Below, piece after piece: positions 1-9,399 of a stretch of DNA of 64,000 nt. The notes under the pieces are model-generated. The model was not told the DNA's origin, made no database searches, and saw nothing but the letters and a program-made list of their open reading frames with translations. Origin of the DNA: Galeopsis tetrahit (taxonomy: Eukaryota > Streptophyta > Magnoliopsida > Lamiales > Lamiaceae); assembly GCA_963675135.1 (NCBI GenBank), contig OY776119.1, positions 67,863,727 through 67,927,726 of the forward strand, in the 5' to 3' direction. How positions within the stretch are numbered: the first letter of the stretch is position 1; each line of letters begins with the position of its first letter. A program made the position numbers and the translations under genes.

Positions 1-215
1 TCAAATATAGTAGGTGAAATGACATTTTTGTCCAAACAACATTGATAAAATACAATTAAATACTGGCCGACGAAAACTAATTGACAACATAATACAATAC
101 AAAATGATTAAATAAATATACATGATAAAATACAATTAATATCAAAATGATAACATATGAGGTTCACAAATAGTAAGTGAAATGACATATTTGTCCAAAC
201 AACATTCATACTAAC
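1..215. repeat. Imperfect direct repeat in AT-rich flank
   Basis: A segment of about 45 bases at 1-48 recurs at 163-213. Both copies contain GTGAAATGACAT followed by TTGTCCAAACAACATT. A shorter word, GATAAAATACAATTA, also recurs near 45 and 123. This looks like an old local duplication about 160 bases apart. No gene or transposon end is recognised here. Confidence 0.5.
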
Positions 216-365
216 TCATCTAGAATATAGTTATACACGTGTAATTCATATGTTTAAAAAAACTACTAAATATATGAGGTGAATTGAGAATATATTCGCT
301 TGCACTATTACAAATAAAAAAAAATGTATATTTTTATACATATAAAAATAAAATTTCAAATAAGT

Positions 366-601
366 TTGCGATTTTTTCAGATTTTGCGATACTGTGCGAT
401 ATCGTGCGATATATCCGCGATATTTCCCGATTCCCGTCCAATTTTACACTACGGTTGAACGATATCGATATCGATATCGACATCGATATTTAGCGATATT
501 TTGCGATATATCCGCGATACTCGGGAAAAAATACATTAGACCCCAATATCCATATCGCAATATCCAAATTTGCGATATATCCGCGATATTTTCATCCTTG
601 C
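366..601. repeat. GCGATAT-rich, self-complementary repeat tract
   Basis: The words GCGATAT, CCGCGATATTT and GATATC recur many times in both orientations, including a run of four GATATC-like units near 459-488. The right end, TTTTCATCCTTG, reads CAAGGATGAAAA on the other strand, which resembles a hAT-type terminal repeat. No matching left end or target duplication was found. It is probably a degraded MITE whose interior is made of short inverted motifs. The short open frames here follow from the repeat and are not genes. Confidence 0.45.
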
Positions 602-1054
602 AAACTACTTCAACCAGTGAAATAGCCAATATATAGCCCCAATCTACTTTAAGGCCAGCTTCATGTTTATAAATTATAACTATCTTTTACTCAAAATATT
701 CTGGAAACGATTTCCAAATATAGTAGTCCAACGGGTAAATTTATTTAAAGAATAAAAGTATCAGGGCAAATAAATAAAGGTAAAGGAGTAAAAAACGCTA
801 AACAAAACAAGCAGCAAAAGTAAAAATAATAAAATTACAGAAGCAAAAATGTGTCTTTCTTAAAGACAATGATTAAATTAGTGACTCTAGATTTGACATG
901 AATTTCAATTCAGATTTCACAACCAAAAAATTCTAAGAGGCCTCATAGAAACATTAAAGGTTGCTGCACAATATTATCACATAACAAAGTAAACAAAAAA
1001 CAGAGAGATGGCATAAATGGATAGTACTGGACGAGCAAACAGCAAACAAGCCAT
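602..1054. other. AT-rich 3' flank of NSA2, no gene seen
   Basis: No coding frame, TIR or LTR is recognisable. The part nearest 1054 should hold the NSA2 3' UTR and polyadenylation site, because NSA2 reads leftward, but I could not pick a specific signal. Confidence 0.4.
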
Positions 1055-3469
1055 TTAGACGAGCAAAACTCCGTTGATACAACCATCATTTTCAGGGTTA
1101 TTTGTAACTTGTGCGTACTTTCCTGCATTTACCATCCACCAAAAACAATAAGAAACAAACACAGCTGAAATTTTCAAATCTTAAGCAAAAATGGAAGGAT
1201 AAACATACCCCACACAACTTTTCCCGCCGGGGTTACCAGACCGAATTCACTAACATTAACCTAAAACAACAATGAAACAAAATAATAGGCATATGAAATT
1301 CAATTAATCGAAGGTAATAAAGTTATGAGCAGAGGATAGTTCAAAGATTACCTCGATAATGGTTCCTTTGGTAATAACACCAAGAGATGTGTACATGGGG
1401 CCATTTGGGTTTTTCTTTACACCAATAATCTCTAAATTGAAAGTGCATTTAAGTTCAGGGTGAGTAATGTGGGCTTTTGTAAAACGTAAACCAGATGGGC
1501 GAATGAATCGCTCATATTTGGGAGGTTTCCTTGTGAAACTTGGCCCTACAAATGTGGCCTTTGTGATCATCCTCTTCCACTGCTTAGCTGTAGATATGTA
1601 GAAACCAAATAGAGATCACTAAGAGTACAATTATAACATCAGGTATCCAGGCCTCGGGAAATGGTATTGTGAAACAGAGAACACAACTTTTGAAAGAATA
1701 CTTACTCTTTCTTTTGCCAGATCTGATCACCCTAAACATCTCATCTTCAGCAACAGGTCTTACCTATAATAAATTCAGTAGATGATACTGATCATTGATT
1801 TATTTAATTGTAGCAACATGTATCACTTGAAACTAGTATGATAAGAAATACTATAAGACAGGGGCACAACAGGAAATGTATATCCTAGTATGCTCTACAC
1901 AACTGGATATAATCAAAAGCATCACATTCCCAAAAGACAATATTGACACAGAAAGAACCTCTGCCACGTAAGCCTTTAGTGAAGCCCAAGAAATTCTCAA
2001 AGTTCAATAATCAATGGGCGATCAGTTGTATGCAGATGCTAATTATTTTGTTGGTTAGAACATGGAGGGCGTCGAGGGTTATTTGCATGTGACTCGTCAT
2101 ACATAGGAGTAGAATGGACTATAAACTTAACAATAGAAAAAAAGAAGACGATTATTCCTGATATGGACACAATCAAAAAGTTTAAGCACAAAACTGTGCA
2201 CATGATGACTTCAATGTTAAAAGAAAAGAGAAAGGGCATGAATTCTATATGTAGACATCACCACATCCAGATATGCTTCCACAAGTAGCCTGCTAACCCA
2301 AGCTTTTTAAAGACAACATATACATCTGTCAAACGAGTAAAGGTGCCTATCCTCAGAATCAGTATGTAAAGCATACAACGTTTGCCTTGTTCAGTTGTTC
2401 TAAACTATCAGAGACATCATTCTACATTAATTTAATCAGCTCGGAACCTTACTAGGCTCGATTCCATCGTAAAATACTAAAATGTAAACACCCTAAAACA
2501 TACAAGCTTCAAATACAAGGGAGTAGCAGCATTCATTACCTTCGGGAGGGGGACCTCCCATTTTCCTGCCTTTTCTTTCCTCTTTTGCTTTATAGTGTTG
2601 CTGAGGACCTGCACTCAGAATGAGACTAATTTAAGAACTACTCCAAACTTGATGCTTTTTTGCAACCACACAGAGTATGGTTTCTAAGGAATTAAAAACT
2701 AAAGGGAATATAACAAACCTTTGCCCTTGTTGTCTCATCACGATCAAGAAGATATGCAGGGAGAGCTCCTTCACGGACATTATCATCAACCTTGCGTCTG
2801 GTTGATGACTCTTCATGCATAGCCAATCTATCAATTTAAATGAGAGTGAGCACACCAATCCCACTAAACAAACTGATATTAAAAGGGAGACACAGGATAA
2901 CAAATTCACGATTACTGATACATACACAGTGCAAATGTACCAAACGTTCTTTGAATTTAATCACATGAAATGAAGCCACCAACAAATGGAACTTATTCAT
3001 TTTATCACATCAATCTTATCCAGCAAACAAACAAAAATTAAAAAATCACTCCCACAAACACACACTAATGAAGCAATTTAAATAATCCAGCAAAAAAACT
3101 TACGTTTTCTTCATCAGCGCCTTCTCAGAGTACCGCTTCTTGGCGAGCATCTTACCCTTAATACCCAATGTCTATCCATCCACAAATAAAGTAACAATTA
3201 ATTCCACATTTCACCGTAGAACACGAAGATGACAGGAAAACAAAAGCAAAACTAACATTTTGGAACTTTTGGGAGCGCTTGTGAACTTCACGCGCCTCCT
3301 TCTTGCGCTTGCGCTCGAAGTGGTCAAGGCGGTAGCCATGCCTCTTCCTGTGCAGCTCAATGTAATCTCCTTGCGGCTGTAAATATCAATCATTTTAGAA
3401 CAAAATCATTGAATAAAAGAGATAAAAAAACAAAAAACTTCCGAAGATGCTAATTCAGTAACATACCAT
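1055..3469 (-). CDS. NSA2: Ribosome biogenesis protein NSA2 homolog, nine coding exons
   Basis: NSA2 is a nucleolar assembly factor of the pre-60S ribosome, related to ribosomal protein S8e. On the minus strand I spliced exons 3467-3469, 3257-3376, 3104-3171, 2719-2827, 2540-2608, 1706-1763, 1352-1587, 1209-1260 and 1055-1122. Each intron has GT-AG ends. The lengths sum to 783 bases: 260 codons plus TAA, the usual NSA2 length. The product starts MPQGDYIELHRKRHG, contains PPKYERFIRPSGLRFTKAH and ends in GCINGVLLV, all family hallmarks. All exons stay in frame with no stop, so it looks functional. The first coding exon is only the ATG, followed directly by GTATGT. Family identity is from memory of the conserved protein; exon edges are read from the sequence. 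Confidence 0.95.
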
Positions 3470-3614
3470 GGTTGATTCGGTGGAGAATTTCGAGTTTATT
3501 CGGAAAAACTAGAGATAAATTTGAAAACCTCGCAGCGACCTGGAATTGAATTATGATTTATTAAAAGGGCTGGATTCATTTGGGCCCAATAATGTCGAAT
3601 GAGCCCATTAATAT
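3470..3614 (-). promoter_or_regulatory. NSA2 5' UTR and proximal promoter with site II motifs
   Basis: Between the NSA2 ATG and the transposon at 3615 lie about 145 bases. On the minus strand there is TGGGCCCA at 3588-3581 and TGGGCT at 3607-3602. TGGGCC/T motifs (site II, bound by TCP factors) are typical of plant ribosomal-protein and ribosome-biogenesis promoters, which fits NSA2. The transcription start was not located. Confidence 0.5.
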
Positions 3615-4488
3615 GGCCACAGTTATACGCACACACGCTTTTGTTGAGTACACCCATCGATTTTTTTTTTACAAATTAATTTGTGGTAAAATGTCAGTTC
3701 TATCCTTTCCAATAATTAAAACATATACTCAAGTACACCCACTCGCCCCCACCGTTGCCAACACACCACAATAGTCCACCAACATTACCGAAATCCCAAA
3801 ATAAACTGGAAACGAAAACAGAAAAGGAAAAAAAAAAAAAAAATACCAAGCAAACAAAATACCACCAAGAATTGAAAAAAATAAGGATTTTCGAATATAA
3901 CCGGATTTCAGCAATTTTTTTTTGAATTAAAACAAAATTTCGAAAAACAAAATCGAAAGAGAGAAAGAAATTTGAAAAAATTGTGAAATATCTAAACCCT
4001 AAACATATTTACATATCTAAAAAAAATAAAATCAAAAAGTTCGATCTTTATTGTTCAAATCTGGAAAAAAATCAAAATCAAAGTTGTGAATACCTTGATT
4101 TTCGGACGCCGCCGCAAACGTGCGGAGCTTGGCTCTGCGACGGACGCCGCCGCGAACGGGCGGTGCTTGGACCGGCGAACGGCGAGGCGGCGTGACTGAA
4201 GGGGGAGACGGTCTAGCGTGGCTTAACGGCGAGGCGGCGTATGGAGTGGGGGAGGCGGCGTGGCTGGTGGGGGTGTAGCGTGCCTGTGGATGGAGGATGA
4301 AGACGCCACATATGAGAAGAAGAAAAGCGTAAATGGTGGGTGTGTTGATGAATGACATGGTGGGTGTGTTGATGAATGACGATGGAATTAGGGCTTTATG
4401 GAGGATAAGGGTATTTTTCTACTTTTTCAGGGGAGTGTACTAAACGAGTGGGTGCCCTCAATAATCTCGTGTGTGTATAACTTTGGCC
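3615..4488. mobile_element. Mutator-like TIR element with GC-rich interior
   Basis: The left end begins GGCCACAGTTATACGCACAC and the right end, read on the other strand, begins GGCCAAAGTTATACACACAC. The similarity runs for about 40 bases, through GAG..CACCCA. TTAATAT flanks it directly on both sides (3608-3614 and 4489-4495), so the visible target duplication is 7 bp, shorter than the 9 bp usual for Mutator. The outer parts are AT-rich; the core at about 4095-4290 is strongly GC-rich with CCGCCGC words. No transposase is encoded, so it is non-autonomous. It sits in the NSA2 promoter and may be a gene-capturing (Pack-MULE type) element. Confidence 0.65.
4032..4358 (-). other. Exon-like ORF inside the TIR element
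   Basis: This 108-codon frame begins with a hydrophobic stretch resembling a signal peptide (AFLLLICGVFILH at about residues 11-23), then becomes rich in Pro, Ser and Ala. The GC-rich coding-like part meets GTATTC, a plausible splice donor, just after a GAAAATCAAG. The region around the start contains a 24-base direct repeat (about 4331-4381). It resembles the first exon of a captured plant gene, but the family is not recognised and expression is unproven. Confidence 0.3.
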
Positions 4489-4521
4489 TTAATATAAAAA
4501 TACGATGGCCCTGGCTTATAT

Positions 4522-5139
4522 TAGGGGTGGACATTCGGTCGGTTCGGTTTCGACCTTTTTTCAACCGAACCGAAATAACCGAAGTTTTTAAAAAATGAAC
4601 TGAATCGAAATTATATAAAAACCGAACCGAACCGAATTACATTTCGGTTGGTTCGGTTCGATTCGGTTTGAACCGAATTTTTCCTGCCTAAAATTAAAAA
4701 AAATTATTTAAATATCATCAATAATTTCTTCAACCTCAACTAGAAAAGACCAGCACAAATGAGACAGTGCACTTAGGACTTAAGACTAGCATATATAACT
4801 TAAATAATAAAAGGAAATTCAAGCAAACGACATATATATATATTTAACTGGTGGTGAGGGGCGGCATAAATGGAAAAAAAACGACAGAAATGGAAATGAA
4901 TGTTTAATTGTTTAATGTTAGATTAGATCTATGGTTTTATTTATATATATATATATATTTATAAATTAATTATATTTATTTTTATTTATAGTTCGATCGG
5001 TTCGGTTTATTCGGTTTTTAGAAAATATAAATCGAACCGAAAAAATCGAAATTTTAAAAAATTTCAACCGAACCAAATAAACCGAAAATCGTCGGCTCGG
5101 TTCGATTTTTCGATTTTTTCGGTTTTATGCCCACCCCTA
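4522..5139. mobile_element. hAT-like MITE, 618 bp
   Basis: The element starts TAGGGGTGGACATTCGG and ends with the inverted match ATGCCCACCCCTA. It is flanked by a perfect 8-bp duplication, GCTTATAT, at 4514-4521 and 5140-5147. TIRs beginning YAGGG plus an 8-bp duplication are diagnostic of the hAT superfamily. The subterminal regions are packed with CGGTTCGGTT and its complement. No transposase is encoded. Confidence 0.85.
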
Positions 5140-5147
5140 GCTTATAT

Positions 5148-7212
5148 AAAATTGCAAATAAGTTGAGCTAGAAGATATTCGACATGTTTAGAGAAGTAGA
5201 AGGGGCAGAGGGAAATTTCCCAACTTGGACGAGTCAATGTTAAGGAAGAAGTGACTCAATGAGTAAGTGGCCTATGTGAAGATGATTAGAGCACTAAAAG
5301 CAATGAAGACAGAGGGTTTGACATTATAATTCGATAATTGTTAGAGAGAGAGAGAATAATAATGCTTTGTTTTTGTACTTTGTGTCAAGAATTGCTTCCA
5401 TTTTCACACTTGCAGCACCTGTGTGCTTCCTCTATTTGTGTCCTTATGTGTGTCTTAATATGCATGAATGATAAAAATTAGAACAACAAGTACTTGTAAG
5501 ATAATCAAACCACATCAAAAAGTCTCCAATGCTTTTGCATTTAACTACTATTATTATAATTATTATTTTATGTTTTTTCAAGACCTGTTGGAGGAAACTA
5601 AAGTATTTCTCTCCTAATTAAATCACACATAATTCTCTGAATATAACTTAGCCAATAGTTCATAAAAGAAGTGGTGTTCCTTCATGTGCATTCTGCCATT
5701 TGTTTCGATCAATTTTCTTATCAAACACTTCTTTTCACAAAATAAAACAAAATAATAACACTATTATAAAGAGATTGTCTCCGCATAGAAGGAAACTTAA
5801 TCAATAATAAATCACACAAGTATATAGTTATTGCTTCCCAATTAAATAAACTGTTTGTTCTATACCAAAAAGAAAATATAGAAATTTCTCAATTCTAGGG
5901 GCAATGTAGCATCTTAAAGTTGCAATGCACTCATATAGTGATCATAGGGGCAATGTAGCAACAATATATATTTTACTGATTCGCAATGTTCCATATAATG
6001 CAAAAATTCTATAATTTTGTCCTAAACATAATATTTTTTGGAAAGAAGAAGAATCACCAAACCTAAGTCATTTGAGGCGGCCAACCTTCATTAGCTATAG
6101 TATCATCTTCCAAAGGTGGGAACCACATGTATAAGAGTTGCAATTTAATCTATCCACCAAGAGGCAACTGTATGGCTATATAATTTAAATAAATCTTACA
6201 AAAAGGATGACTAATTTCTTTAAGGCATCATATCAAACACATAAACAACACAAATTCATGTACAACTAAATTCATCATATCTTCCCTACATTCATCCCAA
6301 AAAATAGAGTTATATTAGGCACAATCAAACAACTAACCTTTAACGTTGCTTGTATATTATTTTCACGAACTATGGAAGACTCTGTTTCGGCAATACTTCT
6401 CTTATGACTAGACTGGACATGAACAAGGGGACGAGTAAGTAAACGAGAATGCCCTTTCTTTATAAAAATTGATTGAGAAATAAAAGCTTGGTTGCTGTTT
6501 ATTTGTGTAGCTTTCGTTGAGGATGAAAGATTATGGAAGAAGGGGAAGGGGTAGAAAGATAGATTTGGGGGAAAGATAGATTAGGTATCAAATGAGGAGA
6601 ATGGAGACTAATGTGTAAATTGTGAAAAGTTTTAGTTCACAATTGAAAATTTTAAAATTATTTTTTAATTTTTTAATTGAGGGAAAAATAATGTTTTTAC
6701 TTCAAAAAAAAAAAAAAAAAAAATTTGAGTCAAAGGCTATTTAAACAAAATTTAAAGTGGAAGGAGTTATGGAAATAATTTCCCTGGGATATTTATTGAA
6801 ATGGCCAGTCAACTTAAAACCTTATTTAAAAAGACTCCATTCTTAATTTTTTATTTAAATGACCCCCTTTTAAAAAATTGGGGTTTTGTGTAATAATGAT
6901 GTCTTATGGGCATTATTTATCAAGATAAATATTAATTTAGGGATTTCTTATTAATGCACACAATATTATGGCAGTTTTTTTTATGCCACTTTCTTCATGC
7001 TTTCACGCCACTTTCTTCATGCTTTCGCGCCAGTTTCTTCTTCTCTATTTTTTTCCCTCCACGGTGGTAACATGATCAGTTAAAAAAAAAAAAAACTATG
7101 ATGATTCATATAAGCTGTTATATATCTTCTTAAATATACGTTGATGAATATAAGGTTATTGTGCAACTCCATCGATATCTCCATTAGAGAACTTTCTCTT
7201 TGTGTTTATATA
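5148..7212. other. Unassigned AT-rich region
   Basis: No complete gene or element was found. Two minus-strand stretches look weakly coding. About 6338-6460 is an open frame ending AAG|GTTAGT, like an exon and donor. About 6069-6170 is open to a TAG and contains the peptide LEDDTIANEGWPPQMT. They could be two exons of an unrecognised small gene or its relic, but no ATG is in frame. The words TAGGGGCAATGTAGCA (near 5897 and 5946) recur. The left end of the MULE to the right must lie somewhere in this stretch but was not located. Confidence 0.3.
6985..7043. repeat. 22-bp tandem repeat, about 2.7 units
   Basis: The unit GCCACTTTCTTCATGCTTTC plus two bases occurs at 6985-7006 and 7007-7028, followed by a partial third unit to 7043. 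It lies upstream of the MULE transposase gene and may belong to that element's promoter or subterminal region. Confidence 0.6.
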
Positions 7213-7427
7213 AGAAAAAAGGTATTATCACAGAACCATGCTTATTTTTTATAGATATCATTATGTTATTTGATTAATTTTATCCACTTTGGCAATGTGA
7301 TTCAGTTATAACGCCACTGTTGTCATTATGCGTAATGTCGTCAATTTGCTTCTCATAACTTAATTTGATTGATAAGAGAATTATTTAAAATAAATTAATC
7401 TCATATTATATTTTGTTATTTGCAGTT

Positions 7428-8015
7428 ATGGCTCATGGCGATACATTGTGGATTACAGTTTGTTATGATGGTATTTTTGAAGAGAAAGTAGATGGCGGAT
7501 GGACGTGGAAGCACAGAGGGACTGGTCGAGCAAATTTGACACCACTTCTCATTTCTAAAACCATTTCGTATGTAGAGTTATATGCAAAAGTTGGAGAATC
7601 ATTGGGTATTGACTCTATGTTTCAAAAAATGGAGTTTGCAACACTTGTTCCTGGAATATGTAATGTCCCAATCCCACATATGAAAATTGATTGTGACAAC
7701 AATGTATTATGGTACATATCTGTATGCAAAGAAACACCACTTTGTGTCTCTATTATCACAAAAGAGATCTTGGATCATGTTGAGAATTTGAGATATCCAG
7801 ATGCCAGTGATTCAGTACATGAAGATGGATTTCCATTGAATTCAAATGATGTAGATGAAAATACAGAAGAAGATGCGGTGCTCAATTGCGAAAGGGATTC
7901 TTTTGAAGAAAGAGAAACAAATGATACATGATGGAATGATGTGATTATAGGTGCAAATATTTATGAGAGAGGGGATGTAGCAGAACCAGTTGTATCCCCA
8001 CCTGTCAATGAAGTC
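7428..8015 (+). pseudogene. MULE transposase, N-terminal part (split by retrotransposon B)
   Basis: The ATG at 7428 follows TTATTTGCAG, which looks like a 3' splice site of a 5' UTR intron. The start (MAHGDTLWITVCYDG) resembles the N-terminus of plant MuDR-type transposases. An in-frame TGA lies at 7929-7931, then the frame stays open to 8015, where retrotransposon B begins. The same frame resumes at 36631 beyond B, so both parts belonged to one gene. The same TGA is present in the second copy at 38570-39206, so it predates the duplication, or it lies in an unrecognised short intron. Non-functional as it stands. Confidence 0.8.
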
Positions 8016-9265
8016 TGTAGGTCCCAAGTTGAGTTTATAATATTGAGTAAGCTAGTAAAAGTCTAGAGGGGAGGGGTGAATAGACTTTTAAAAATCTTTC
8101 AATATATCAGAATACACAAAGCGAAATACCAGAATTAATAATGAGCCCAATCAAGTTTATACTCAACTTATATTTCGACGAACACTGATCTTGTCTATTC
8201 TAGATGTAGTTTTAATCAATTAATCAATTAAACAGTTAATCAATCAAACACAAATAGAACAGAAAAGTAAACAACACAAGAACGATTTATAGTGGTTCGA
8301 CAACTTGTCTACATCCACTCTCACAAACCCAGTTGTGAAATTCTTATTACTCTTCCAATCGAGTAGTGTGTTCTTGTGGCTTTAAGTCCCAATAAATAAT
8401 ACTTTGATCTTCTCGATTATATCACCAGATATATCTTTGATCTAACTAGCTATATACAAGTAACTAGCGACTTGAATGATTAACAACAAATAAGAAAAAC
8501 TTCTCTAATTCAGCAGCAGCCTTCTGATTTCAAAACTCTTGGTAATAGTAGTCTTCAAATGTAGAATACACCAAGGTATTTATAGACTTCCAACTATGAA
8601 GATAAGTTAGTTATCTAACAAACTTTCTTGATAACCGACTTCTAACCGCTTCTTCTTATCCTTCCACGCGTTTCTTCAGTTAATTAGTTATTCCATAACT
8701 AACTCTTCAATATATATCCAACACGCGTTTCTGACTTTAAGCAGTTTCTTCCTTCATTTATCGCGCACCTGTCTTGTCTGGTTTCAACACTTAGACAAAA
8801 TCTTGATCTTCTTCAGTACTTGTCTTGTCTTGCGCGAGCTTCAATCTTCAGTAGACTTCTGAATAGAACTAACACTATACTAGTCCTATCATCTAATCTT
8901 AACAAGACTATTAAATTACTTTGAACTTTATAATCCAGCTTAGTCAACTTAAGATCTATACATTAATATGCAATCACAAAACAATAAGAACTATGAACTA
9001 TGAACTATGAGCTTCTATACATCTTTCAAATAGCTCAATACAAAAACCTATACAGTACTTATAAATCGTACTTGTCTTTCAATCATACTTATCTTTGTAT
9101 TCAACTTTGTACTCAATGTTGTACTCTATTGATCTACTTAAGACGACTTCATAACTAGACTAGATCAGTCAACACTTAGAAATTATTCAAGTCTTCTTTT
9201 GGCTTATCAAAACTCAACTCATCTTTTCATCAACTAGGACTTATATTTGGATTCATATCCCAACA
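8016..9265 (-). repeat. 3' LTR of retrotransposon B
   Basis: 1250 bases, matching 35302-36625 but lacking about 74 bases present there (between GATTTC and TTCAAAAC, near 8530). The polypurine tract AAAAAGGGGGAAAT, in sense, follows directly at 9266-9279. A hairpin with a C-rich loop lies at 8057-8089. Confidence 0.92.
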
Positions 9266-9399
9266 ATTTCCCCCTTTTTGATGAAGCCAAAACTACTTGA
9301 ATTATTTCATGTTAGTAGACTAGTTAAGTAGTTATCTCATATAATCATCAAAATATGTTATCTTTTCATTCATTCAAATAAGATCAATAGATTACACTT

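Noticed and set aside
4032..4358. Secreted peptide hormone precursor
   Set aside because: The hydrophobic start is suggestive but no conserved CLE, CEP or similar peptide motif is present; kept only as an exon-like ORF.
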